Positions 1-7,825 of a stretch of DNA of 48,737 nucleotides are shown here, in pieces. Position 1 is the first letter of the stretch. Every line of letters starts with the position of its first letter. Both the position numbers and the translations under genes were made by a program. Below the pieces are notes generated by a model, which saw only the letters and a program-made list of their open reading frames with translations, was not told the origin of the DNA and searched no databases. This DNA comes from CAYUYM01 sp964449305. GTDB taxonomy: Bacteria; Bacteroidota; Ignavibacteria; SZUA-365; CAYQST01. Where the stretch lies: assembly GCA_964449305.1 (NCBI GenBank), contig CAYUYM010000009.1, positions 1 to 48,737 of the forward strand, read 5' to 3'.

Positions 1-25
1 GACGCACTGCACGGCGGTCACAGCA

Positions 26-60
26 GAGGGATGAACATGGTTCATCCCTCATGCATTTTG
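26..60 (+). terminator. Intrinsic terminator of a gene upstream of the window
   Basis: A perfect 11-bp inverted repeat, GAGGGATGAAC (26-36) and GTTCATCCCTC (40-50), is separated by a 3-base ATG loop and followed by ATGCATTTTG. This is a classical hairpin plus short T-rich tail. It presumably ends a gene lying before position 1; no coding sequence precedes it in the window. Confidence 0.75.
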
Positions 61-142
61 TGACATCAGGATCGCCAAGATGGACCCGTCCGGACGCTTC
101 ACCTTACCGGCCCCTGGCCGCATCTTCCCGCGAAGATTTCCG

Positions 143-149
143 TACATTG
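143..149 (+). promoter_or_regulatory. Candidate -7 element for the lipoprotein gene
   Basis: TACATTG fits the TAnnTT(T)G element seen before several other genes of this window and lies 34 bases before the ATG at 184. No TTG/TTC triplet is present at the expected upstream spacing, so this is only a candidate. Confidence 0.3.
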
Positions 150-183
150 GGACTCATCGTCGTTTCACACTTCACCACGCTGC

Positions 184-630
184 ATGCACCGCTCCGCCAC
201 ATTGCTTCTGCCTGCCCTGCTGCCGCTCATCATGGCCGGCTGCTGTGGCGCATCCGACCTCATCGAGCGCTCCCGCCGCGAGATCCTCGCCACAGAGAAG
301 GCCTTCGAGGCACATGTCCGCGACCATGGCGTCCCCGACGGCTTCGCGCACTTCGCCGATGATTCGGCGGTGATCGACCGCGGAAACACGCTGGTGCGGG
401 GCCCCGCCGCCATCCGTGCATGGTACGCCGCGAACACCACGGATCGCATGACCATCACCTGGGATGCGGAGTTTGTGGATGTGGCCGCCTCGGGCGACCT
501 GGGCCATACCTGGGGCCGGTACGTGCACACGACGATCGATTCCGCGGGAACGCCCCGTACACGGACGGGCATCTTCCACACGGTGTGGAAACGCCAGCCC
601 GATGGCACCTGGAAATACGTATGGGATTGA
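184..630 (+). CDS. SnoaL/DUF4440-like (NTF2-fold) lipoprotein
   Basis: 148 aa. The N-terminus is a lipoprotein signal: a hydrophobic stretch ending in a lipobox-like LIMAGC, so Cys20 or Cys21 would be lipidated and the protein anchored in the envelope. The rest has the look of the NTF2-like DUF4440/SnoaL_3 family: an N-terminal helix (ILATEKAFEAHVRDHG), HFADDSAVIDRGN, RGPAAIRAWYA, and a C-terminal strand ending in a TGIFHTVWKRQPDGTWKYVWD-like pattern. Members form a cone-shaped small-molecule pocket; most are of unknown function and no catalytic role can be assigned here. It is followed three bases later by a small membrane-protein gene, so the two are probably cotranscribed. The ATG at 184 is chosen because it gives the signal peptide directly. 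Confidence 0.8.
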   Translation: MHRSATLLLPALLPLIMAGCCGASDLIERSRREILATEKAFEAHVRDHGVPDGFAHFADDSAVIDRGNTLVRGPAAIRAWYAANTTDRMTITWDAEFVDVAASGDLGHTWGRYVHTTIDSAGTPRTRTGIFHTVWKRQPDGTWKYVWD

Positions 631-632
631 CC

Positions 633-863
633 ATGACCACCTCGACATCCAACGCACGCATCATCACCGGGTACATCATCATCGTGCTGAGCCTGGCGAT
701 TCTGCTCTGGGACGCCGCCGCCTACCTCGGTGGCATCTGCCCCTCTGTGTTTCCGCCCGGCCTCGGCGTCATCTCCGCCGCCATGGGCGCGTATCTGGTG
801 AAGCGCGGCCGGCATGGCACGAACCCATCGGCGACGGACGACGAGGGGCACCATGGCGCTTAG
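633..863 (+). CDS. Small two-helix membrane protein, unknown function
   Basis: 76 aa starting at ATG 633; an in-frame ATG at 621 would add four residues. Two hydrophobic segments are visible: residues about 7-28 (ITGYIIIVLSLAILLWDAAAYL) and about 35-52 (FPPGLGVISAAMGAYLV). A short basic, polar tail follows. It is probably an inner-membrane protein with both ends on one side. It starts 2 bases after the lipoprotein stop and its 3' end overlaps the next gene by 11 bases, which points to translational coupling in a three-gene operon. I do not recognise a family. Codon use matches its neighbours, and the hydrophobic periodicity makes a spurious frame unlikely. Confidence 0.6.
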   Translation: MTTSTSNARIITGYIIIVLSLAILLWDAAAYLGGICPSVFPPGLGVISAAMGAYLVKRGRHGTNPSATDDEGHHGA

Positions 864-1269
864 CGCTTTCGAGTCCAAGGCGGCTCCTCCGACCCCCGAC
901 GATCTGCAACAGGTGCTCGGCCCTGCGTGGGAGGCATGGGAGGGACTCATCCGCGCCATTGATGCCGCGCACGGCCCGATCACACAGGTGTGGGGTTTCC
1001 CGGGGGCGAAGTACGGCTGGTCCCTGCGCCTGAAGCGCGGCGACCGGGTGATCCTGTACATGACACCACAGGTGGGTGCGGTGTTGACGGGCTTCGTCCT
1101 TGGTGAGCGTGCCGCGGCGTTGGCGCACGAACGCGGGCTGCCGACAACCGTGCTCGAGCTCATCGACGTGGCTCCGCGGTATGCCGAGGGACGGGGGTTC
1201 CGGATGTCCCTGGCAACTGCAGAGGATGTGGCGACCGCGATGCTGGTGGTGGGCGTGAAGATGGCCTGA
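853..1269 (+). CDS. DUF3788 family protein
   Basis: 138 aa, cytosolic (no signal peptide or membrane segment). The sequence fits the DUF3788 family: TQVWGFPGAKYGWSLRLKRG and VILYMTPQ in the middle, then VLGERAAALA and a C-terminal GRGFRMSLATAEDVATAMLVVGVKMA. Members are about 130-145 aa, so this is full length. DUF3788 proteins have no established biochemical role. The start at ATG 853 lies inside the end of the preceding membrane-protein gene (11-base overlap), consistent with coupled translation; an upstream in-frame start at 814 would lie deeper inside that gene and is less likely. Confidence 0.85.
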   Translation: MALSAFESKAAPPTPDDLQQVLGPAWEAWEGLIRAIDAAHGPITQVWGFPGAKYGWSLRLKRGDRVILYMTPQVGAVLTGFVLGERAAALAHERGLPTTVLELIDVAPRYAEGRGFRMSLATAEDVATAMLVVGVKMA

Positions 1270-1387
1270 CACGACCGGCGGGCGTCAACCGCCACAAATT
1301 TCCTTGAAGCACTGGTCTGTTTCGTTGATTTTTCCCATGTTGTGACAGATTTCGCTGTCGCACCATCATCCATCAGCCATCGATTCC

Positions 1388-1753
1388 ATGGCGATCAATG
1401 TCATATTCACACTCGACAACGACACATTGCGTGTGACTGCATCGGGCTTCGACGAGGACCTTGAGGGGGTGGAGGCCTACGGCCTCTCCGTGATCGAGCA
1501 GTGCATCGCCACCAGATGCCGCCACGTCCTGTGTGATGAGCTCGGCCTGGAATACCGGATCGGGACCTACGACACCTACGAGGCGGCGCGGTTCATCGCT
1601 GAGCGCGCCCCGTCCGTGGCACGCATCGCCATCGTCACGCGACCGGGACAGATCGAGGATGCCCGGTTCTGGGAGACCGTGGTCGTCAACCGTGGCATGC
1701 TCGCACGCGCCTTCACCTCGCTGGACGACGCCGAGCGCTGGCTGACAGAGTGA
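1388..1753 (+). CDS. SpoIIAA/STAS-like domain protein
   Basis: 121 aa, cytosolic, acidic. The arrangement of strands and helices (IFTLDNDTLRVTASGF, then a helix with GLSVIEQCIA, then HVLCDEL, a second helix TYEAARFIAERAP, RIAIVTRP, and a final helix SLDDAERWLTE) resembles small SpoIIAA-like/STAS proteins of Bacteroidota. These are about 120 aa and usually stand alone. No phosphorylatable Ser motif typical of anti-anti-sigma factors is clear, so a role in a partner-switching pathway is not supported. The gene is 118 bases from the DUF3788 gene and has no obvious Shine-Dalgarno sequence. It could equally be an uncharacterised conserved protein of the same fold. Confidence 0.6.
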   Translation: MAINVIFTLDNDTLRVTASGFDEDLEGVEAYGLSVIEQCIATRCRHVLCDELGLEYRIGTYDTYEAARFIAERAPSVARIAIVTRPGQIEDARFWETVVVNRGMLARAFTSLDDAERWLTE

Positions 1754-1951
1754 CGCCAACCGGACAGAACGGGCGCCACGCCGATGCAGGGACGCGCGGC
1801 AGGTGATTGTAACGACATGCCGCGATGGGATGTCCCTCAAGATGGATGTGCCATCATCGTGTATCATGACTGACAAAGCCAGCCGTGTGTGATGTCAGGC
1901 ATCCACCACGCACCTTTTCCACGATACGACATTTCCGCCAGAGGAGGCGTC

Positions 1952-3535
1952 ATGACACTTCGCTTTCGCACACTGCTCCCGCTTCTCATCCTGCTTGCCG
2001 CAGGCCTGTCGGTGGCTTCAGCACAGAATCCCGGTGACGCCCTGTTTGCCGGCACACAGGTGCACACGGTGAACATCCGATTCCTTTGTCCGGATTATTG
2101 GGATTCGCTCACGGTGTACTATAACGCCGGGTTTGAACAATACATCCCCGCCACGGTCATCTTCGACGGCAGGCAATATGACAGCGTCGGTGTGCGCTTC
2201 AAGGGCAACTCCTCCTTCACGCACCCCAACAACAAGAAATCCCTGCGTCTGGCCTTCGACGAGTTCAAGGACCTGAAGATCGATGGTGAGAAGGGATTGC
2301 ATCTCAACAATGTGTGGGGTGATCCGACCTTCCTGCGCGAAAAGATCTTTCTCGACTACTGCAGGGATGCCGGCATCGCCGCGCCGAGGGCGAACTACGC
2401 GCGTGTGTCCCTCAACGACACGCTCTGGGGGTTCTACACGCTGATCGAGCATGTGGACAAGCGCTTCCTTTCCAACCACTATGGCAAGAACAGCGGCGAT
2501 CTGTTCAAGGCGGTGGACGCCTTCGGGCCGGTGGACACGAGCAAGATCATCTCGGACTTCAAATGGATCGATGGCAACGCGGACTCCTACGCGCAGTACT
2601 ACGAGCTGAAGACCGACGGCTCGGCAACAGCCTGGCCGCAACTGCTTTCGATCCTGGACTCCCTCAACCACGGGCAGGCGCTTGACACCTGGATGCCGAC
2701 GAAGATCAACATGCCGGCCCTCTGCAATGCCATCGCGGCGAACATGCTGTTTGCCAACCTCGACTCCTACACCGGATCGGGGCGGAACTTCTACTTCTAC
2801 TTCAACCCGACCACATCGAAGATGGAATGGATCACCTGGGATGTCGGTCTGTCGTTTGGAGTGTTCCCTCTGAACGTGTCGAACATGGAGGGCCTGAGTC
2901 TGCTGCATGTGCAGAACGCCGACGACCGGCCCCTGTGGAAGGCCATCATCTCGACGCCGCTGCTCAGGACGCAGTACCTCCAAGCGGCCTGCTCACAGCT
3001 CCAGTCGCATTTCATCACCGACCGGCTGTATGCGCACATCGACAGCGTCGCCGCCGTGATCCGCCCCCTCGTGCTGGAGGATCCGCGCAAGATGTACACC
3101 TACCAGCAGTTCGAGACGAACATCGAGACAGAGATCACGGCCGATGGAGGCGGGGGGAAGCGGAAGCCGGGGCTGAAGTCCTTCATCCTGCAGCGCTCCG
3201 CGAACGTGCTCACACAGTTGCAGAACCTGGGCATCGACTGTCAGACGGCCGTGGAGCCCGGGGCGGCGGCGCAGACCATGATCCTGGAACAGAACCACCC
3301 CAATCCCTTCAACCCCTCCACCACGATCACGTTCCAGCTTCCGGCCAGGCAGCATGTGCGGCTCGAAGTGTTCTCCGTGTTGGGCGCGCGTGTGGCGCTC
3401 ATCATCGACGGCGTGCAGGAGGTCGGGACACACACCCTGCTGTTCAACGCGGCCGAGCTGCCGGGGGGCGTGTACATCTGCCGCCTGTCCGCAGGCACGC
3501 AGACGCTCACCCGGCGGATGACGCTGCTCAAGTGA
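1952..3535 (+). CDS. CotH-like kinase-fold protein with T9SS sorting domain
   Basis: 527 aa from ATG 1952, chosen because GAGGAGG sits 5 bases upstream and a signal peptide follows at once (LLPLLILLAAGLSVASAQ). Residues about 50-400 match the CotH family. Visible landmarks are VRFKGNSSF, the helix-turn region LREKIFLDYCRDAG, FYTLIEHVDKRFL, GDLFKA, and ANLDSYTGSGRNFYFYFNP followed by WITWDVGLSFG; in this family the Asp residues of these last motifs bind metal/ATP. CotH of Bacillus is an atypical protein kinase; secreted versions in FCB bacteria have not been assigned substrates. The last 80 residues are a T9SS type-A sorting domain (NHPNPFNPSTTITFQL ... GGVYICRLSAGTQTLTRRM), so the protein is exported to the cell surface. 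It is the first gene of a block of T9SS cargo. Confidence 0.88.
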   Translation: MTLRFRTLLPLLILLAAGLSVASAQNPGDALFAGTQVHTVNIRFLCPDYWDSLTVYYNAGFEQYIPATVIFDGRQYDSVGVRFKGNSSFTHPNNKKSLRLAFDEFKDLKIDGEKGLHLNNVWGDPTFLREKIFLDYCRDAGIAAPRANYARVSLNDTLWGFYTLIEHVDKRFLSNHYGKNSGDLFKAVDAFGPVDTSKIISDFKWIDGNADSYAQYYELKTDGSATAWPQLLSILDSLNHGQALDTWMPTKINMPALCNAIAANMLFANLDSYTGSGRNFYFYFNPTTSKMEWITWDVGLSFGVFPLNVSNMEGLSLLHVQNADDRPLWKAIISTPLLRTQYLQAACSQLQSHFITDRLYAHIDSVAAVIRPLVLEDPRKMYTYQQFETNIETEITADGGGGKRKPGLKSFILQRSANVLTQLQNLGIDCQTAVEPGAAAQTMILEQNHPNPFNPSTTITFQLPARQHVRLEVFSVLGARVALIIDGVQEVGTHTLLFNAAELPGGVYICRLSAGTQTLTRRMTLLK

Positions 3536-3585
3536 TCCCCACCCATTCAACAACTCTTCCACAGCGCACCTCCGAGGATATCATC

Positions 3586-5715
3586 ATGCATCGATCGCTC
3601 GTCATCGTCCTTTTCGCGCTCTGCACCTGTGCGGCGCAGTCACAGACCTGGTACTGGCAGAACCCCCTGCCGCAGGGCAACAGCATTCTCGGCATGCATT
3701 TCACCAGCGCCACCGTGGGCTTCGCCGTGGGCGAGGGGGGAAGCATCCTCTTGACGCAGAACGCCGGAGCAACATGGACACGCCTCGCATCGGGGACGCG
3801 AAGCCATCTGACCTGCGTGCACTTCCTCAATCCGACCCTGGGTTTCGCCGCCGGGTATGACGGCGTCATTCTCCGGACCGGCGACGGCGGTGCGACGTGG
3901 ACGATGGTGCACGTCGACACGCTGGTGATCTACACGGACGTGCAGTGCATCGACGAACAGACCTGCGTGGTGGCGGGCGGCCCGTCCACGGGATCGGGCA
4001 GCGTGTTCCAGCGCAGCACCGACGGCGGCACGACGTGGACCACCGTGGATGTGGGCAGCACATCCCCCCTGTCCTCGATCCACTTTCTCGACGCCTCCAC
4101 CGGCTTCGCCTCGGGCGTTGCAGGCACCATTCTGACGACCGTCGATGGCGGCCTGCACTGGGCGACGCAGGCATCGGGGACCTTCAACTGGCTGCAATCC
4201 ATCGCCTTCGCAACGCCCTCCATCGGAGTGGCGGTGGGCACGGGCGGCATCATCGTGCGCACCACCGACGGCGGAGCGAGCTGGGTGAAGACCACGTCCG
4301 GCACAACGCAATGGCTCAAATCCGTGTGCTTCATCGACGCATCGCTCGGCTTTGCGGTGGGGTCCGGCGGCATCATCCTGAAGACGGTGAACGCGGGCGC
4401 CACCTGGGCGGCGACATCCTTCGGGCCGGCGCGATCACTCACCACTGTCGCCGGAGTCGACGCGCTGCATGCGTACCTCGGCGGGGAGATCGGCGTGCTG
4501 GCATCGACGGCCGACGGCGGCGCCACATGGCAGGCCCTGTCGGGAGGCCTGACGGCATCGCTTTTCTCCGTCTGGTTCATCTCCCCCACCACGGCGGTGG
4601 CCGTGGGTGATGCGGGCACCATCCTCAAGACCACCGACGGTGGCGAGGCATGGAGGAGCATGCCGTCCGGCATCAGCGATCCGCTCCAATGCGTGCAGTT
4701 CACCGACAACGCGACCGGCCATGCCGTGGGTGATGTCGGAACGATACTCAGGACCACCAACGGCGGCGAGGCCTGGACGGCGGTGACATCGGGCTCCACG
4801 AACTGGCTGCAGACGGTGCACTTTGTGGACGCGCAGACGGGCTACGCGGCCGGTGCCTATGGCACGATCCTGAAGACGACCAACGCCGGGGCAGACTGGG
4901 TGACGCAGGACAGTCACAAGGAAACCCAGTTCAACTCCATGGACTTCATCGACGCCCTGCACGGCGTGGTGGTGGGCGGCGAGGCCTACGGCGGCAGCGG
5001 GGTGATCCTCGAAACGACGGATGGCGGAGCGACCTGGGAGGAGCGCTTCAACGAGGCCGAGCTCATGCTCTGGTCGGTGACCTGGGTCAGCACCACCACG
5101 GCGGTGGCTGTGGGCGGGCCGAACACCGGCTTCGGAAGCGTCATCCTCCGCAGCACCGACGGCGGCCACACCTGGGAGCACCAGGGCTCGCCTGTCACGA
5201 CCAACCTCCTCAGCGTGACGTTCGTGGATGAAAGCGCGGGGCTGGCATGCGGCGCTGGTGGAGCGCTGTGCTCCACCACCGATGGCGGGGTGACGTGGAC
5301 GGTGCAGCCGTGCGTGACGAACAACAATCTCCAGTCGATCGTCGCCCTCACGCCATCGGCCATCTCCATGGTGGGCGTCAACGGGACGATTCTTTCCACC
5401 GTGAAACCCGGCACCACAGGCGTGGAGGACGCGGGCACCACCGCCCTGCCGGTGAGTGTGACGCTCGACCAGAACCACCCGAATCCCTTCACCCCCGGCA
5501 CGACCATCACCTACACGCTTGCCGGGCGCGGCACCGTCCGCATGGTGGTGTTCGACGAGACCGGGCGCATTGTGTCCACACTTGTCGATGGCAGCCGCGA
5601 GGCAGGCAGCCACACCGTGCACTTCGATGCCGGCAGTCTGCCGAGCGGTGCCTACATCGTGCGCCTCATCGCCGGCGACCGCCTTCTGACGCGCACCATG
5701 CACCTGATCAGATAG
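3586..5715 (+). CDS. Ycf48-like beta-propeller protein with T9SS sorting domain
   Basis: 709 aa from ATG 3586 (CCGAGGA just upstream); signal peptide at residues 1-22 ending in CAAQSQT. The body is a run of about 13 BNR/Ycf48-type units, each ending in a Asp-box-like (T)TDGGATW motif and alternating with 'GFAVGxxGTIL' strands, so it should fold as one or two beta-propellers. Plant and cyanobacterial Ycf48 assembles photosystem II, but here the architecture is only a fold match: the protein is secreted and ends in a T9SS type-A tail (QNHPNPFTPGTTITYTL ... GAYIVRLIAGDRLLTRTM). A role as adhesin or surface scaffold is inference. It lies 50 bases after the CotH-like gene and 91 before the next, in the same direction. 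A paralogue is at 11532-13691. Confidence 0.88.
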   Translation: MHRSLVIVLFALCTCAAQSQTWYWQNPLPQGNSILGMHFTSATVGFAVGEGGSILLTQNAGATWTRLASGTRSHLTCVHFLNPTLGFAAGYDGVILRTGDGGATWTMVHVDTLVIYTDVQCIDEQTCVVAGGPSTGSGSVFQRSTDGGTTWTTVDVGSTSPLSSIHFLDASTGFASGVAGTILTTVDGGLHWATQASGTFNWLQSIAFATPSIGVAVGTGGIIVRTTDGGASWVKTTSGTTQWLKSVCFIDASLGFAVGSGGIILKTVNAGATWAATSFGPARSLTTVAGVDALHAYLGGEIGVLASTADGGATWQALSGGLTASLFSVWFISPTTAVAVGDAGTILKTTDGGEAWRSMPSGISDPLQCVQFTDNATGHAVGDVGTILRTTNGGEAWTAVTSGSTNWLQTVHFVDAQTGYAAGAYGTILKTTNAGADWVTQDSHKETQFNSMDFIDALHGVVVGGEAYGGSGVILETTDGGATWEERFNEAELMLWSVTWVSTTTAVAVGGPNTGFGSVILRSTDGGHTWEHQGSPVTTNLLSVTFVDESAGLACGAGGALCSTTDGGVTWTVQPCVTNNNLQSIVALTPSAISMVGVNGTILSTVKPGTTGVEDAGTTALPVSVTLDQNHPNPFTPGTTITYTLAGRGTVRMVVFDETGRIVSTLVDGSREAGSHTVHFDAGSLPSGAYIVRLIAGDRLLTRTMHLIR

Positions 5716-5806
5716 TCACGCATCCAGGCGCCCTTCGAATTCCCGCGCATTTCACCGTCCCATTCATTTCACCCCCGCAACCGGGGGGTGCCCAAGGAAC
5801 ACCACC

Positions 5807-7603
5807 ATGAACACACCTCTCCGCATCCATTGCATCGCGGCACTGGCGCTGCTCACGCTGCTTCCGGTATCGATCCATGCCCAGGCCTGGCAGGGCTACA
5901 CCCTCTTCAGCGGGGAGAACTCCCGCAACACCTACCTTGTGAACATGAGCAACCAGACCGTGCACAGCTGGACGCACACAAAGACCGGCGGCTATTCCTG
6001 CTACCTGTTGGAGGATGGTTCCCTTCTGCGCCCGGCCACCTCGTCCAACTCGACGTTGAACGGCGGCGGGGCGGCGGGCATCGTGCAGAAGGTGAACTGG
6101 AACGGAGGCGTGGTGTGGGAATTCACCTACAGCAGCAACACGTACAGGACGCATCACGATCTGGAGCCGATGCCGAACGGCAATATTCTTGCCATCGCGT
6201 GGGAGGTGAAGACCTCGGCCCAGTGCGTGGCCGCGGGGCTCAACCACAGCGCATCGCTCTGGCCCGACATGATCATCGAGATCCAGCCGGTGGGGACGAA
6301 TGGTGGCAACATCGTGTGGGAATGGCACGCCTGGGATCACCTGATCCAGGACTACAACGCAACGAAGGCGAACTACGGCGTGGTGGGCCAGCACCCGGAA
6401 CTGATCGACATCAACTGCAAGAGCACATCGGGGGACTGGCTGCACATCAACGCGGTGAGCTACAACCCGACGCTGGATCAGATCGCCATCTCCTCCCACA
6501 ACCTCGATGAGGTGTACATCATCGATCACAGCACGACGACAGCGCAGGCCGCCTCCCACTCCGGCGGCAACAGCGGCAGGGGCGGCGACATCATCTACCG
6601 CTGGGGATCGCCCGCGAACTACGACGCCCCCGGCACGCAGGTGTTCGATGTGGTGCACTGCGCCTACTGGATTCCGGCCGGCCTTCCGGGTGCGGGCAAC
6701 CTCATGGCCTTCAACAACCGCGAGAGGATGAGCACCTCGATGGTGGTGGAGCTCACGCTTCCGACCAGCGGCTCGGCGTACGCGTGGACGCAGGGCACGG
6801 CATACGGCCCCGCCTCCCCCACATGGAGCTACACTGCCACGGGCTTCTTCTCCAACCACCTCGGAGGCAACCAGCGCCTCCCCAACGGGAACACGCTGAT
6901 CGCTGAGTCAACGTCGGGCTACCTCTTTGAGGTGAACTCCGCGGGCGTGACGCAATGGAGCTACCAGCGGGGCGGCTCGATCGCCCGCGTCCTGCGCTAT
7001 GACGCCTCCTATCCGGGCCTGCAATACCTCACGCCCGTGGAGATGTCCACCTTCTCCGCCGTGCGCCGCGACGGCGGCATCGCCCTTGCATGGCGCACCG
7101 AGACGGAGACGAACAACCACGGTTTCGAGATCGAGCGCCTCATCATGGATGAGGGGGGGCAGTGGGAGACGGCGGGCTTCGTGAGCGGACAGGGCACGAC
7201 GCTTTCGCCCACGGACTATGCATGGTTCGATGACGCCCCGGCGGTGATCACAGAGAACACCATCGTCTACCGTCTCTGCCAGATCGACACCGACGGCTCG
7301 CGCACGTATTCCGCCCGCATCGAGGTGAGCGCACCGGTCAGCACCTTCACCCTGAACCAGAACCATCCGAATCCCTTCAACCCCACCACAACCATCAGCT
7401 ACACGCTGCCTGAGGCGACATCCGTGCGCATCGACATTGTCGACATGCTCGGGCGCCGTGTTGCCACGCCCGTGGATGGTGAGCAGACAGCGGGATCCCA
7501 CGCCGTGATGGTCGATGCAACGCAGTGGTCCGCCGGCACCTACCGCTGCGTGATGCACACACCGGCCGGGACCCAGTCACGCAGCATGTCGCTCGTGAAA
7601 TAG
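5807..7603 (+). CDS. Arylsulfotransferase-like protein with T9SS sorting domain
   Basis: 598 aa; ATG 5807 with AAGGA upstream; signal peptide residues 1-26 (ALALLTLLPVSIHAQA). Residues about 27-400 fit the ASST six-bladed propeller families (Arylsulfotrans): THHDLEPMPNGNIL with paired His116-His117, WEWHAWDHLI, LHINAVSYNPTLDQIAISSHNLDEV, RWGSPANY, VVHCAYWIP, and NRLPNGNTLIAESTSG-like ends of blades. Characterised ASSTs move sulfate between aryl groups through a histidine intermediate; whether this one is active cannot be told, because the family's usual QHD motif reads VVHCAY here. A region of about 120 residues links to the C-terminal T9SS type-A domain (NQNHPNPFNPTTTISYTL). A strong hairpin follows the stop, so the gene closes the CotH/Ycf48/ASST transcription unit. 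Confidence 0.85.
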   Translation: MNTPLRIHCIAALALLTLLPVSIHAQAWQGYTLFSGENSRNTYLVNMSNQTVHSWTHTKTGGYSCYLLEDGSLLRPATSSNSTLNGGGAAGIVQKVNWNGGVVWEFTYSSNTYRTHHDLEPMPNGNILAIAWEVKTSAQCVAAGLNHSASLWPDMIIEIQPVGTNGGNIVWEWHAWDHLIQDYNATKANYGVVGQHPELIDINCKSTSGDWLHINAVSYNPTLDQIAISSHNLDEVYIIDHSTTTAQAASHSGGNSGRGGDIIYRWGSPANYDAPGTQVFDVVHCAYWIPAGLPGAGNLMAFNNRERMSTSMVVELTLPTSGSAYAWTQGTAYGPASPTWSYTATGFFSNHLGGNQRLPNGNTLIAESTSGYLFEVNSAGVTQWSYQRGGSIARVLRYDASYPGLQYLTPVEMSTFSAVRRDGGIALAWRTETETNNHGFEIERLIMDEGGQWETAGFVSGQGTTLSPTDYAWFDDAPAVITENTIVYRLCQIDTDGSRTYSARIEVSAPVSTFTLNQNHPNPFNPTTTISYTLPEATSVRIDIVDMLGRRVATPVDGEQTAGSHAVMVDATQWSAGTYRCVMHTPAGTQSRSMSLVK

Positions 7604-7646
7604 CGGGACTGTGCGTCGTCGCGCGCAGCTCCTCATCCCCCACACC

Positions 7647-7680
7647 GATGCCGGATGTCCCCACGCGGGCGTCCGGCATC
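7647..7680 (+). terminator. Strong hairpin after the arylsulfotransferase-like gene
   Basis: A 14-bp stem (7647-7660 paired with 7667-7680, including two T-G wobble pairs) encloses the loop CCACGC, and GTCTTGT follows. It lies 44 bases after the stop and before the promoter of the next gene, so it most likely ends the three-gene unit 1952-7603. The T-rich tail is poor. Confidence 0.6.
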
Positions 7681-7725
7681 GTCTTGTCCGGCGCTTCGGC
7701 TGCGTTCCCGGAAACACGCACACCC

Positions 7726-7757
7726 TTCGGAACCGACGGACGCCGGTGGTATTTTTG
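7726..7757 (+). promoter_or_regulatory. FCB-type promoter of the metalloprotease gene
   Basis: TATTTTTG at 7750-7757 matches the Bacteroidota -7 consensus TAnnTTTG exactly. TTC at 7726-7728 sits 21 bases upstream as a possible -33 element. Transcription would start near 7764, giving a leader of about 62 bases before ATG 7826. Confidence 0.6.
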
Positions 7758-7825
7758 TCCACACCAAACGGATGATTCCGTCATGCCGACACGTCATTCC
7801 GCTGCTCCATTCTCACAGGGATTCC

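Noticed and set aside
3586..5715. Ycf48 homology as evidence for a photosystem II assembly factor
   Set aside because: Only the propeller repeat is shared. The protein is exported with a T9SS tail and no photosynthesis gene is present.
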